A stretch of 64,000 nt of DNA from Kastovskya adunca ATA6-11-RM4 (GCA_019359445.1 JAHHHJ010000003.1:186001-250000); one strand, 5' to 3'; counted from the stretch's first letter, positions 7,781-16,772 are shown. Made by a program: numbers and translations. The notes: generated by a model not told the origin, from the sequence alone.

Positions 7781-8341
7781 TTAGGATTGCGATCTACTGC
7801 TGTAGCCGATCACCGCAATCTTGTGGCGGTAGATCAGTTCGGCTCCGTACCAGGCTGATACGCTGAGCAGGAGCGCCACAACAACTGAAATCATTAGTCC
7901 TGCCGGAAACGTCACCGTCTCTTGTTCTCCCCACCGTAGCAACAGATTTAATATTGTTAAACCCAGAGCTAAAATGTTGAGTCCTGCATGTGCCCAGCCC
8001 GCTTTACGCTCCCGGACTCGCTTGATTCTAATCAAGTCCAGCATCCCGGTGAGCGCGGCGAGGACGCCACTGGCTAATCCCGCTGCGATTAGATAAAAGG
8101 AGGCGCGTGCCCAAAAGGGTTCGCTAGTCAGCCAATAACCAATGTCACTAGCTGGTGCAGCGACTAGAAAAGCAATGGGCAAGGTGACAAGAGCAGGGTG
8201 GATCGGATGTCCTGCGATCGCCACAGTACTGGTAATGCCGCTATCCCTATAATCATCTTTTTCGCCCTCAGCCACCACAGGAATATTGGCGTAGGCGGTG
8301 TTACCCCCTTGTTCTTGCCGCTCAGTTTCTGGAGTTTCCAT
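7781..8341 (-). CDS. DUF2231 membrane protein, copy 2
   Basis: A 186-residue paralogue of the downstream gene, with the same landmarks in the same order: DYRDSGITSTVAIAGHPIHP, ALVTLPIAFLVAAPASDIGY, ALTGMLDLIRIKRVRERKAG and GAELIYRHKIAVIGY. It has a longer charged head (METPETERQEQGGNTAYANI). About four membrane helices are expected. It is the first gene of the pair and would be transcribed ahead of copy 1. No function is established for the family; the HPIHP histidines are conserved in both copies. The start is the ATG at 8339-8341. Confidence 0.88.
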   Translation of the reverse strand: METPETERQEQGGNTAYANIPVVAEGEKDDYRDSGITSTVAIAGHPIHPALVTLPIAFLVAAPASDIGYWLTSEPFWARASFYLIAAGLASGVLAALTGMLDLIRIKRVRERKAGWAHAGLNILALGLTILNLLLRWGEQETVTFPAGLMISVVVALLLSVSAWYGAELIYRHKIAVIGYSSRSQS

Positions 8342-8504
8342 CGATATGTCCTAACAACAGGCTGTCGATACTTTTGTCAACCAACTTCTAGTACCTTGAT
8401 CGTTGAGCAGTGCCGACATCGCCAAGCGCGATCATTTGGCTCATCCCCATAAAAAATAGAGAGATGAGAGGAAAGAAACATCCTGCTGTAGAAAGAGACA
8501 GAAT

Positions 8505-9248
8505 TTACATGGAGGGGAATTGAGTCACATCCGCGATCGCTTGGAGGGTGAGCCTTCCTGCTTCCACCTCTAGCTGTTGAATTCGCAGGGTAATCCCTTC
8601 CATCTCAAAGTTACTTAAGTTAAGAACTCTACTCGCTTTGTCCATCAACGCCTTGGTCAGTTTTGGAGAAAGCTCTTTTCCTGCCGCATACTGCACATCT
8701 TCAAGCAAAACGCCGCGTCCGTCAGCACTAATACGAGGCGTAGTTGTAAAAGAAACGTCCCTAATCTCATTGACTTCGCGCAGCAAAATCTTCGCATCCA
8801 ACGCCACTTTGCCGTCTGCCAAAAAATGACAATTGACTTGCTGCGTATCAATGGTAACTGGCTTACCATCCACTTCAACACCCAGATCTTGCATCTGGTT
8901 ACTCAACATTTCAGAGTTGAAGGCGCGGTTGATATCCCCCTCGATTAAGACGATCCTGGCTGTTCCTTCCGCAGGCTGAGTCAGCTCAATATTACCCATC
9001 AAAGCTTTTAAGGGACTAACGGCAATAGACATGATGTGGATTTTCATCTCTTGCATCCGCAGAGATTGCCGCATCGCCAGTCCTTCCCCATGAATCGTCA
9101 GAGATTCTAGTTCCCCCTGAGCGAGTCTGCCCGGATCGGTTTTGACTTGAACTTCTAATCGTTCCGCTTCATCGATTTGAGCCGATAAAGCTAATTCGGC
9201 AATTTTATTAATCGCCTGCTCTCCTAACCCATCCGTTCCTGGTATCAC
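8505..9248 (-). CDS. DUF2993 (LmeA-like phospholipid-binding) protein, copy 1
   Basis: A protein of about 247 residues of the DUF2993 family, which includes the mycobacterial lipid-binding protein LmeA. The diagnostic pattern is GEQAINKIAELALSAQIDEA, a middle NIELTQPAEGTARIVLIEGD and a C-terminal NLSNFEMEGITLRIQQLEVE. No signal peptide or membrane helix is seen, so it would be cytosolic or peripherally attached. AAGGAG abuts the ATG at 9255-9257 directly but sits nine bases before the GTG at 9246-9248. I therefore prefer the GTG; the longer form would add three residues (MQA). It is a tandem paralogue of the gene at 9515-10255. Confidence 0.82.
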   Translation of the reverse strand: MIPGTDGLGEQAINKIAELALSAQIDEAERLEVQVKTDPGRLAQGELESLTIHGEGLAMRQSLRMQEMKIHIMSIAVSPLKALMGNIELTQPAEGTARIVLIEGDINRAFNSEMLSNQMQDLGVEVDGKPVTIDTQQVNCHFLADGKVALDAKILLREVNEIRDVSFTTTPRISADGRGVLLEDVQYAAGKELSPKLTKALMDKASRVLNLSNFEMEGITLRIQQLEVEAGRLTLQAIADVTQFPSM

Positions 9249-9306
9249 TGCCTGCATCTCCTTTGAGGTGAGCCATCTTGTTTAAGATATGAATTTATGT
9301 TAAGGA

Positions 9307-9512
9307 ATGTATCTGTCTAGTGACAGAAGGAGAGAGGGCTGGGGTGATGAGGTGATAGGGAGCCGGGGAGCGGGGGAGCAGGGGAGCAGGGGAGCAGGGG
9401 AGCAGGGGATAACTACACTCACCCTTCATACTTCATACTTCACCCTTCATACTTCATCCTTCATACTTCACCCTTCATACTTCATCCTTTCTCCCCAACT
9501 CAGGACTCACTG
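9307..9512. repeat. Composite repeat block: GGGGAGCA octamers followed by heptamer tract
   Basis: Between the two DUF2993 genes, bases 9363-9409 are about five copies of GGGGAGCA. Bases 9420-9486 are the CTTCATA/CTTCACC/CTTCATC heptamer tract, the complement of the TGAAGTA family at 196-330. The end (9484-9512) is the inverted copy of the unit seen at 160-198. A 68-codon frame across this block is a product of the repeats and is not called. The same octamer-plus-heptamer pairing recurs at 25828-25972 and, degenerate, at 54702-54856. Confidence 0.88.
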
Positions 9513-9514
9513 AC

Positions 9515-10255
9515 TTAGGAATCAGGAAACTCTTCAACATGGGCAGTGGCTTCTAGCCTTAACTTACCTTTTTGCAAATCAAGTCCCTTGAGGCGCAACG
9601 ACATTCCTTGTAACTCAAAGTTGCGTAAATCGAGTAGTTCTCTAGTGCTGTCTAGCAAAGCGTCGGTGAGTTCTGGGGACAATTCTTGAGTGTCACCGTA
9701 TTGCACATCTTCAAGTACAACCTGTTCCCCACCAGAACTTTTTTGAGGTCGTGCAGTAAAGGAGACTTGCTTTTTCTCATTTGTTTCAGCAATAACCACT
9801 TCGGCGGTGAGGGCAACTTTCTCTTCTCCGGGTAGGCGGAACTGGACGTGCTCAGTGTTGATGGTGGTGGGTTCGCCGTTTACATTAATCTTGAGGTTTT
9901 GCAGCTTCTGTTTGATATATTGCGAGTTGAATGCGCGTTCTAAATCTGCTTCTGTCAGGACAACGTGAGCCTGGGCATCCGTGGGATGATTCAATTTGAT
10001 CTCACCAAAGGCGGCTTTCAGGGGATCGATGCCAACGTTGCCTGTTTTCACGTTGAGTTCTTCGGTACGGAGGTCTTTTTGCATGACCAACCCCTTACCG
10101 TCGATCTCAACGGATTCTAGCTCTCCTTGCATCAATTTTCCGGGATCGGTGCGGACATCTACTTTTAGATCTTCTGCTTCATCAAGTTGGCTAGATAGTC
10201 CAGCTTCTGCGACTTTACTTATTGCCTGTTCACCGATATCTGGTTGGTCTGGCAT
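9515..10255 (-). CDS. DUF2993 (LmeA-like phospholipid-binding) protein, copy 2
   Basis: A 246-residue paralogue of the gene at 8505-9248. The order is the same: IGEQAISKVAEAGLSSQLDE, LKVDVRTDPGKLMQGELESV, a repeat-like beta-rich middle, and LLDLRNFELQGMSLRLKGLD near the end. The family is predicted to bind lipids, and no reaction is known. The start ATG is at 10253-10255, with AAGGAAA about 11 bases upstream. The stop falls right at the edge of the composite repeat block, so the C-terminus (HVEEFPDS) abuts repeated DNA. The two copies have diverged a good deal, so the duplication is not recent. Confidence 0.84.
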   Translation of the reverse strand: MPDQPDIGEQAISKVAEAGLSSQLDEAEDLKVDVRTDPGKLMQGELESVEIDGKGLVMQKDLRTEELNVKTGNVGIDPLKAAFGEIKLNHPTDAQAHVVLTEADLERAFNSQYIKQKLQNLKINVNGEPTTINTEHVQFRLPGEEKVALTAEVVIAETNEKKQVSFTARPQKSSGGEQVVLEDVQYGDTQELSPELTDALLDSTRELLDLRNFELQGMSLRLKGLDLQKGKLRLEATAHVEEFPDS

Positions 10256-10756
10256 TGGGTGCTTGTTTCCTTTTTGTTCTGCTGTTGAATCAATCTAGGC
10301 GATCGCCTTTACCCCCTGAATCTGCCTGACGATATAAGCAGTAAACGTCTTAAAATCACTCTTAAGATAAATTATTTTAATTTTGTAGGTTCAAATTGCT
10401 ACTACTTAATTACTAAATATTTAACGTCTACTTCTTGGTAGATTACAGCAAAATTTTTGCCTATATTATCTATGTTGAAATGCAACCCATTAAGGATAAA
10501 TACTCACTGGATTAACATCACTCTCTGTCCTAGAAGGATTAGTAAGAAAAACTAAAATCCATCTATCGGAAGTGTTAACTCTAACTAGAGTTGAAACAAG
10601 TTACAAATGGCTAAAACTTAGATAAATAAGGATTTTTGGTCGATCAACCCATGTTTTTCAGTATCCCTCAAGAGAAAGATGAATCTGCTGGGCTACTGAG
10701 AGACACTTGAACACAGTCTAGAACATATCTAGCAAGATCCTTTGAGAGAAAGAAAA
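10256..10756. other. AT-rich intergenic region (divergent promoters)
   Basis: About 500 bases between the divergent DUF2993 and hemerythrin genes hold no convincing coding frame. The sequence is AT-rich with one HIP1 site near 10299. It presumably carries the promoters of both units; I cannot assign a specific operator. Confidence 0.6.
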
Positions 10757-11797
10757 ATGGTAACGACAATTGATGATACAAAACGTACAGCTATCGGCCA
10801 GAAATTGGCAGATATGAAAGCTGTACAACAGTTAATTATTTCTAATGAAGAAAAACTAGTTTCCGCAGTTAACGACTCAGAAATCCGTAAGCGGATGCAA
10901 CATATGCTTGATGATGACCAAAAGAACATGGGTGTTCTAGAAACAGTCATCGTTCAGTATGGCATTCAGACAGAGCCTCACCAATCAACCACGCAGATGA
11001 TTGGGCATGTTCAAGAAATGATGGAGAACTCAGATTTCTCCGTATTTGAGAAGGTCGCTCAACACGAACTACTCAAGCACGCCCAAGTGGGAAATGGACT
11101 AATTGTTCACAAGTGCGCTCAGGTTGTTGGTGCTGATATAGAAGTGGCGATCGCTCCCCTAAACGCGATTAACTTTGAAAATCGGGCTCACCAAGAGCAA
11201 CTAAAGGGTATCTCAGAAGTGCTAGGAACCCGTGAATTGACCGGGAAAGATCCTGATCAAGGACTATGGGGACGCGTTCAAGATGCGATGGCAGCGATCA
11301 CTGGTGTTGCCGGTAGTGTCGTCACCCAAGGTTCCAGTAAATCGGATATGAACATCCAGACTGTAATCAGACTGGATCATAACAAGGTCAACACCCTGTT
11401 TACAGAACTTCTAGCTTCCAACGACCCACAAAAGATTCAAGAATATTTTGGTCAAATCTATAAAGATTTGACAGTTCATTCTGAAGCTGAAGAGCAAGTA
11501 GTCTATCCCAGAGTTCGTTCTTTCTACGGTGACAACGACACCCAAGAACTGTACGATGAGCAGGCACAACTGAAGCAGATGCTGGAAGACATTAAGTCCA
11601 CTAGCCCCAGCTCTTCTGACTTTAAAGATAAAATCCGTCGTGTGATGGATGTTGTTGGCGATCACATCCGTCAAGAAGAAAGCACGATGTTCGCTGCGAT
11701 TGATAATAATTGCAGTTCAGAGCAAAAAGAACAAATGGCTTCTGAATTCAAGGCGGCTAAAGCCAAATTGCAGCAAGAGATGGCAAGTTCTAAGTAA
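10757..11797 (+). CDS. Two-domain protein: helical N-terminal domain plus C-terminal hemerythrin HHE domain
   Basis: A 346-residue cytosolic protein. Residues about 1-180 form an all-helical, ferritin-like domain (KLADMKAVQQLIISNEEKL, LKHAQVGNGLIVHKCAQVVG, NRAHQEQLKG). Residues about 205-335 are a hemerythrin HHE cation-binding domain with VIRLDHNKVNTLF, LTVHSEAEEQVVYP and VVGDHIRQEESTMF, which supply the His and Glu ligands of a di-iron centre. Hemerythrin-like proteins bind O2 or NO or sense iron and redox state; the role here is unknown. I start at the ATG at 10757 (MVTTIDDTKRT), preceded by GAGAGAAAGAA, rather than five codons upstream. The N-terminal domain is duplicated in the next gene. 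Confidence 0.85.
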   Translation: MVTTIDDTKRTAIGQKLADMKAVQQLIISNEEKLVSAVNDSEIRKRMQHMLDDDQKNMGVLETVIVQYGIQTEPHQSTTQMIGHVQEMMENSDFSVFEKVAQHELLKHAQVGNGLIVHKCAQVVGADIEVAIAPLNAINFENRAHQEQLKGISEVLGTRELTGKDPDQGLWGRVQDAMAAITGVAGSVVTQGSSKSDMNIQTVIRLDHNKVNTLFTELLASNDPQKIQEYFGQIYKDLTVHSEAEEQVVYPRVRSFYGDNDTQELYDEQAQLKQMLEDIKSTSPSSSDFKDKIRRVMDVVGDHIRQEESTMFAAIDNNCSSEQKEQMASEFKAAKAKLQQEMASSK

Positions 11798-11867
11798 TCT
11801 CCCTTGCTGTTGAGCAATGGCGGTTTAGTCAGCGATAGACAAACTAGTTAGCCAATAAACTCCTTTT

Positions 11868-11895
11868 AGAGAGGTCTAGCCGACCTCTCTTTATT
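11868..11895 (+). terminator. Rho-independent terminator
   Basis: A nine-base perfect stem AGAGAGGTC / GACCTCTCT with a five-base loop is followed by TTTATTT. It lies 70 bases after the stop of the hemerythrin gene and separates it from its shorter paralogue. Confidence 0.8.
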
Positions 11896-12011
11896 TATGC
11901 AAACTTGCCCAAATCAACCGAGGGAAGGATGAAGGCAACTGAGCTAATCGGATAAATAGGAGTCAGAGCAAAAGTATCAACCTGAATTAGTAACGGAGGA
12001 AAATTCCTATA

Positions 12012-12587
12012 ATGGTAGCCACATTAGATCAAGCTCAACGCACAGCGATCGCTACGAAGCTGGCAGATATGAAAATTCTGCAAAACCTGATGATTTCTAA
12101 CGAGCAGAAATTATTAGCAGCTTGCAGAAGTGACGAAGAAATTCGCGATCGCCTCGAAGATATGCTCGAAGATGACCAAGAAAACCTGCGTACCATCGAT
12201 CAAGCGATCGCTAAGTTTGGTACCTCCTCTGACGCTCAAGAGCAAACCAAAAGACTGGTTGAGACGATTGAGGGGATAATGGCAGGCAATGAGCTGGATC
12301 TATATGAGAAAGCCATGCAGCACGAGGGGCTGAAGCACCAACTGGTAATGAGTGGTTTGTTGGTTCACAAAGCCGCTCAAGTGGCGGGTGATGACTTAGA
12401 AAAAACAATTGACCCGATTAATAAAGTCAACTTCAAAAACCGCGCCCACCAAGAGCAGCTCAAAGGTATCATTTACAAGCTGGGGACTCGCGAATTGGTT
12501 GGCAAAGAACCCGATCAAAGCATCTGGGCATCTGCTGAAGATGCGATCGCTGCACTTAAGGGGATCTTTGGCGGCTTGACCGACTAA
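12012..12587 (+). CDS. Paralogue of the N-terminal domain of the preceding hemerythrin protein
   Basis: A 191-residue helical protein that aligns along its whole length with residues 1-185 of the upstream gene. Shared motifs are QRTAIATKLADMKILQNLMI, LKHQLVMSGLLVHKAAQVAG, NFKNRAHQEQLKG and LGTRELVGKEPDQSIWA. It ends before the HHE domain. Whether this domain binds metal alone is uncertain, though conserved His residues (QHEGLKH, VHKAAQ, RAHQEQ) are present in both copies. A strong GGAGGAAA ribosome-binding site precedes the ATG. It has its own terminator downstream and the upstream gene has one too, so it is probably a separate transcription unit. Confidence 0.8.
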   Translation: MVATLDQAQRTAIATKLADMKILQNLMISNEQKLLAACRSDEEIRDRLEDMLEDDQENLRTIDQAIAKFGTSSDAQEQTKRLVETIEGIMAGNELDLYEKAMQHEGLKHQLVMSGLLVHKAAQVAGDDLEKTIDPINKVNFKNRAHQEQLKGIIYKLGTRELVGKEPDQSIWASAEDAIAALKGIFGGLTD

Positions 12588-13021
12588 AGCCTTTAGCCAA
12601 ATAATTATTCAGGGAGCAATGCGTCTGTAGAGGCATAATCAAGCTCCCTTTTTTTGTAGTTAAATAGGCTGCACCACACAAACCTTCCTCAGAACTCACC
12701 TGAGCCTACGACAAGTCAGGGAAACTAGTTTGCAGGGCGCGTGCGATCGCGGCGCTTGACACCCGCTCAAATGGTAGCGCTAAACTGTTGTGAAACTGTT
12801 GTTTAAGGATTTCGGCGCGATTCGCCATAGTAGAGGCAGTATGTTTAATTTCCAAGGCAATGATTCTGTCATATCAGCCCTTGGAGCCTTTATTTAGCCT
12901 CTGATTTCAGCACCATTCCGTAAGCATCTTTTCCGTTGAGGGTTGAGGTATCGTTAACAAAAATAGAATGGGGATTAGAACCACGAATAGAAGTGGTATT
13001 ACTTAAATTAGAGGTGCAGGT
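12588..13021. other. Intergenic region before the pentapeptide gene
   Basis: The 434 bases hold the terminator at 12612-12655, one HIP1 site near 12743 and no convincing gene. The last 100 bases are AT-rich and likely carry the promoter of the pentapeptide-repeat gene. Confidence 0.6.
12612..12655 (+). terminator. Rho-independent terminator
   Basis: An outer GGGAGC/GCTCCC stem encloses an inner TGCGTCT/AGAGGCA near-perfect stem and is followed by seven T residues. It lies 25 bases after the stop of the gene at 12012-12587. Confidence 0.75.
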
Positions 13022-13879
13022 ATGAACCCTGAGGAACTTTTAGAAAAATATGCAGCGGGAGAGCGAGATTTTTTCCTGGCTAACTTAACTCGCATCAATC
13101 TCAAGGAAGCTAATTTACCAAAAGCCGACTTCACTCAAGCTAATCTCAGTTACGCCGACCTGTCACAGGCGAATTTAAGCCGTGTGGCATTGGGGACAGC
13201 CGATTTACGGGAAGCGGACTTAGAGGGAGCCGACCTCCGAGGGTCTGACCTCAGTGGCGCTGACTTAATGGGAGCCAATCTCAGCAACGCTAACTTAAGT
13301 TTGGCGGATTTAACGGGAGCCGACTTAAGAGGGGCAACTCTGATGGTTACGGGTTTGGTAGGAGCAGAATTGGTCGGAGCAAATCTCAGCAATGCCAACT
13401 TGATTGGTGCTAACTTGCGAGGAGCGAACCTAAACGGTACTAACCTCACAGACGCCAACCTTAGCAACGCTTACTTGTACGAAGCCAACCTCGCAGAAGC
13501 GAAGCTCCAAAATACAAAGCTTCATAGATTGCTCTATAACGAACAAACAAAATTCCCCAAAGATTTTGACCTTACTGACACAGGCGCTTGCTTAATTGCC
13601 CCCAGCGTTTCCCTAGCAGGAATGGATTTGAGCGGCGTTCACTTACCGGGTGCTAATTTGCATGGTGCAGACTTGAGAGGTGCAGACTTGAGAAACTCAG
13701 CGTTAATTTGGGCAAACTTGAGCGGTGCAAACTTGAGTGGCGCAAACTTAAGCGAAGCCGATTTAAGTGGAGCCGATTTAAGGGGAGCCAATCTTAGTCG
13801 CGTCAATCTAGAAGGAGCAAACCTCAGTGGGACGTTAATGCCAGATGGTGTACTACACGACTACCAGCATGTGTGCTAA
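13022..13879 (+). CDS. Pentapeptide-repeat protein
   Basis: A 285-residue protein almost wholly made of A(D/N)LxX pentapeptides, which fold as a right-handed quadrilateral beta helix. There are two repeat blocks: residues about 22-160 and about 205-280. Between them is a linker of roughly 40 residues (NEQTKFPKDFDLTDTGACL) without the repeat. The short head MNPEELLEKYAAGERDFFLA is common in cyanobacterial members, whose functions are mostly unknown. GAGGTGCAG precedes the ATG. There is no signal peptide, so it is cytosolic. It converges on the CHAT-CHASE2 gene with 48 bases between the stops. Confidence 0.92.
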   Translation: MNPEELLEKYAAGERDFFLANLTRINLKEANLPKADFTQANLSYADLSQANLSRVALGTADLREADLEGADLRGSDLSGADLMGANLSNANLSLADLTGADLRGATLMVTGLVGAELVGANLSNANLIGANLRGANLNGTNLTDANLSNAYLYEANLAEAKLQNTKLHRLLYNEQTKFPKDFDLTDTGACLIAPSVSLAGMDLSGVHLPGANLHGADLRGADLRNSALIWANLSGANLSGANLSEADLSGADLRGANLSRVNLEGANLSGTLMPDGVLHDYQHVC

Positions 13880-13927
13880 TTACAGAAATTTTCCGATTAA
13901 TACACCGCATTTATTACAAAGTTTGAT

Positions 13928-16363
13928 TTATTCCCCCCTATTCAAATAAAAATTTTTTCTTGAGTTAAAAGATGGGAGAAGGTAAAGCCAGAATATAGCG
14001 GATGGCAAAACTAAAGGAATTAAAATCGCAGCAGAAAGATAAGCTTGCAACCCTATTAGGGCATACAGCATTGTTGCACCTACAAACGCTATTAGTTGTT
14101 GGCGTTTGCTAAAACGTCGTTCTAGTAGCATAATTTGCGTTCCTTTTCCTAGGATTACCATGACGCCAATCATCCACAAGTCGGGAATCGGTACGACTAA
14201 TCGCCGCGTTAGTAGATGATGCAGGGTATAGGCATGGATTTCTCCTCCGGTAAATACGTTGGGAGAAGGGGAAGTTTGATTGAGAGAGCGCCAATAAGCG
14301 ATCGCCTTAGGTATATCAAAATTATCACTACTATATTGATTCATCCCGGCTTGGTCGTAGCCACCAGCGGCAATGAGGACGACTTGCGGTTGCAGCTTCT
14401 CAGGTGGCAGCATTTGAGCCGCATTCTCTAGAACCTCCCAAGCCGCGATGCGATCGTAAGCTTGCTCAGGTGGTAGGGAAAAGTCAACAATTGGCTTTAA
14501 CCAAAGCTGCTCAAAATTCCGAGAAATGCTGGTAATGGATAAAAGACGTAATTGATGCAGAAATTGCGTTAACTCAGCAGTGGCTTTGCCTTGATTGAGA
14601 TCGGCAACTACCTGAGTACGAAGATCGTTTGGGGGCGAAGGTGGCTCAGTGGTGAAGGACTCTTGCTGCAAGCTAGACGTGAGTGCCAGTAAGTAGGCAA
14701 AGGGACAAGTCTCAGTACAATCGGTGTTGGCGTTTAAAAGGGGAATATTCCAGGGTGGTGCATTGATGTAACCTTGCAGCGTTTGAGAAAGACTGGCAAC
14801 GCTTTGGGTTACCCCTTGTTCAACTGTGCCTTTTTTCAGGGCAGCAAAGACAAGCCAGGTGCCATTTTGCTCAGTTGCTTGTTGTACGGCTTTTGCGAAT
14901 ATTGAGTCTTCTGAAGTTGGGCTATCGAGGAGATAATCTAAACCGATCGCCTTGGGGTTTTTAGCGGAGAGTTGAGTGACTAATTTGGCTAAATATTCAC
15001 GGTCAAGGGGATTAATCTTACGGGCATCAATTTTGCCTTTCTCCAGTGATGTGCGGTCGATTTGCACTAACAACACTGGTGGGGGTGTAGCAGGAATTTG
15101 GTGGGTGGCGTGACGATAGATTGCTTGCAGCCAAATTCGCCGCTCTAGGGCAAAGTCTTGGACAGGGGGTAATAAACTGAGCAGGGCAAGGATACCCAGA
15201 GCGATCGCTTCTTGGCGAGTCGGGAACCACTGCTTGAGTTTTTGCTGCCAACCAAAGGGTTTCAGGCAAAACAGTGGCGTGTCGGGATGCCGAAAGAGGG
15301 AGGGAATCAGGTAAGCGCTGGGGTAGGTGAGGTGCTGTTCTAACTTGAGGTGCTGACAAGCGGCTAATAAAGACTCGCAGACATCTTTGTATTCCCCCAG
15401 ACTCTGAAGAAAGCGCACTAGAAATTCTTGAGCAACGCGGTCATGAATCGGTTCTCGCATCACTGCCACTTGATTCAAACCTAAGTCAATCAAGGCATTG
15501 GCGAGACTCAGCCCGCTGCAAGAGTTGAACAAGGCAAACTGCAATCCTCGTTCTATGGCAATGGTTAGGGACGGGGCGAGTTCGCTGAGGGATAACGTCA
15601 CACCCGGTGCGATCACTAATGCGCCCCCTGTTAAAGCTGTTTCGTTGCTGTGTCCGGCAAAGAGCAAAACATCCCAGCCCTGCTCATCGGCAATAGTCTC
15701 CACGATTTGCTCTTTTAGATCATCTGTACTCTGTTTAGCTTCCCTGCTGACAAACTTAATCTCTGCAATTGCAGCGAGCGATCGCACGGCTTGGCGATCG
15801 CTATGAAAGTTTAAGCCGGTATCATCACCTAAGATCACCAAAATTCTCCCGCGCTTATGGCGTCGGCGATTTTGGGAAATTACCGTCCGGCGGATAGTGG
15901 CGACGCTGCGGACAATCCGAATCTTCCTTGTTGCCGCAAATTCTGCCCCGATTTCCCAAGCCTCCCACGGTAAGCGTGCCAAATCGAGAGGATTGCAAGT
16001 AAGCAATACCTCAGTAGTCGTGATGGGGTGATTGTTCGTCCCCACCCCTTGAGCCAGACGAGAGCGAATTTCATACAACTCCTCCCGACGCAGCCAACGA
16101 TGAAATTCATAGAGGAGTTTGGCTTCTGCTTGCACGAGTTTGTCGTGCCAGTCCACAGGCGGCGCAGCTAGAGAGCCATTTTCTGCCACCCGTCCGCGTA
16201 GTGCTTGTCTATAAAAGCTGAGGTAAACCCGCTGCCACTCTTGGTATAGGGTTGTGAGCGTTGGAGGATAGGGAACGCTAACGCTCAGTTGTTGCCCTTT
16301 GCCCCAAGTGAGTTCAAAGAGACAAACTTGTTCAACTTGCTGAACTTTTAGATGATAAAACAC
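13928..16363 (-). CDS. CHAT-CHASE2 transmembrane protein (caspase-fold protease fused to an extracytoplasmic sensor)
   Basis: An 811-residue protein. Residues about 95-365 form a CHAT domain of the caspase-like clan. A catalytic-type His lies in FAGHSNET (His238) and a Cys in FNSCSG (Cys282), so the dyad is intact. A hydrophobic segment follows (about 385-405, EAIALGILALLSLLPPVQDF). Residues about 408-720 are a CHASE2 domain (VLLVQIDRTSLEKG, KAIGLDYLLDSP), normally an extracytoplasmic sensor. Two or three membrane helices end the protein. The likely arrangement is a cytosolic protease domain, a membrane pass, a periplasmic sensor and a membrane tail. The ligand and substrates are unknown. It is divergent from a small one-helix membrane protein. 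Confidence 0.85.
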   Translation of the reverse strand: MFYHLKVQQVEQVCLFELTWGKGQQLSVSVPYPPTLTTLYQEWQRVYLSFYRQALRGRVAENGSLAAPPVDWHDKLVQAEAKLLYEFHRWLRREELYEIRSRLAQGVGTNNHPITTTEVLLTCNPLDLARLPWEAWEIGAEFAATRKIRIVRSVATIRRTVISQNRRRHKRGRILVILGDDTGLNFHSDRQAVRSLAAIAEIKFVSREAKQSTDDLKEQIVETIADEQGWDVLLFAGHSNETALTGGALVIAPGVTLSLSELAPSLTIAIERGLQFALFNSCSGLSLANALIDLGLNQVAVMREPIHDRVAQEFLVRFLQSLGEYKDVCESLLAACQHLKLEQHLTYPSAYLIPSLFRHPDTPLFCLKPFGWQQKLKQWFPTRQEAIALGILALLSLLPPVQDFALERRIWLQAIYRHATHQIPATPPPVLLVQIDRTSLEKGKIDARKINPLDREYLAKLVTQLSAKNPKAIGLDYLLDSPTSEDSIFAKAVQQATEQNGTWLVFAALKKGTVEQGVTQSVASLSQTLQGYINAPPWNIPLLNANTDCTETCPFAYLLALTSSLQQESFTTEPPSPPNDLRTQVVADLNQGKATAELTQFLHQLRLLSITSISRNFEQLWLKPIVDFSLPPEQAYDRIAAWEVLENAAQMLPPEKLQPQVVLIAAGGYDQAGMNQYSSDNFDIPKAIAYWRSLNQTSPSPNVFTGGEIHAYTLHHLLTRRLVVPIPDLWMIGVMVILGKGTQIMLLERRFSKRQQLIAFVGATMLYALIGLQAYLSAAILIPLVLPSAIFWLYLLPSFNSRKNFYLNRGE

Positions 16364-16772
16364 AAGGGCTGGAAGTCATTGTAATTGGGGATGATTACAT
16401 ACAACTGAGTTTAGAGGTATAAGGTTTTGGGCTTGGCGTCAACAAGACTAAAAAACCTGAAAAATTGCTCGCTCCCTAGGCTCTATCTCTGACTCCACTG
16501 AGAGTTATGCAAAAAAATCCCCCTCCACTGCTTCTTTTCCCTTAGCAAAGAGGGCTAGGGGGCGATCGCGTCCGTTATTATCCAGCGATCGCCCTCCCAA
16601 CTTTAGGAAAAATACAACATCACTTTACTAAAACCACAACATCCCCACAGAGTTTTTACGGAGAAAACCCTAACTGCATTTCTCCAAAGTTCCTTATAAA
16701 AACGGTGGAGTATCCCACTCATCTCTCCTTCAATAGAAAGGACAAGTTCAAAATTCTAAAGCAAAACTAACT
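16364..16772. other. Intergenic region with hairpins
   Basis: The 409 bases lie between divergent genes and hold no convincing coding frame. Two HIP1 octamers facing each other at 16560-16594 form a ten-base perfect stem (GGGCGATCGC/GCGATCGCCC). A second hairpin GGAGAAA/TTTCTCC lies at 16660-16685, about 90 bases before the next ATG. Neither has a clear T-run. Confidence 0.55.

Noticed and set aside
9307-9513. Open frame of 68 codons on the plus strand
   Set aside because: It is made entirely of octamer and heptamer repeats (GEQGSRGAGEQG, LHTSYFTLHT) and has no homologue-like composition.
13150-13467. Minus-strand frame of 105 codons with regular Ala/Pro/Leu pattern
   Set aside because: It mirrors the periodic pentapeptide-repeat codons of the real plus-strand gene.
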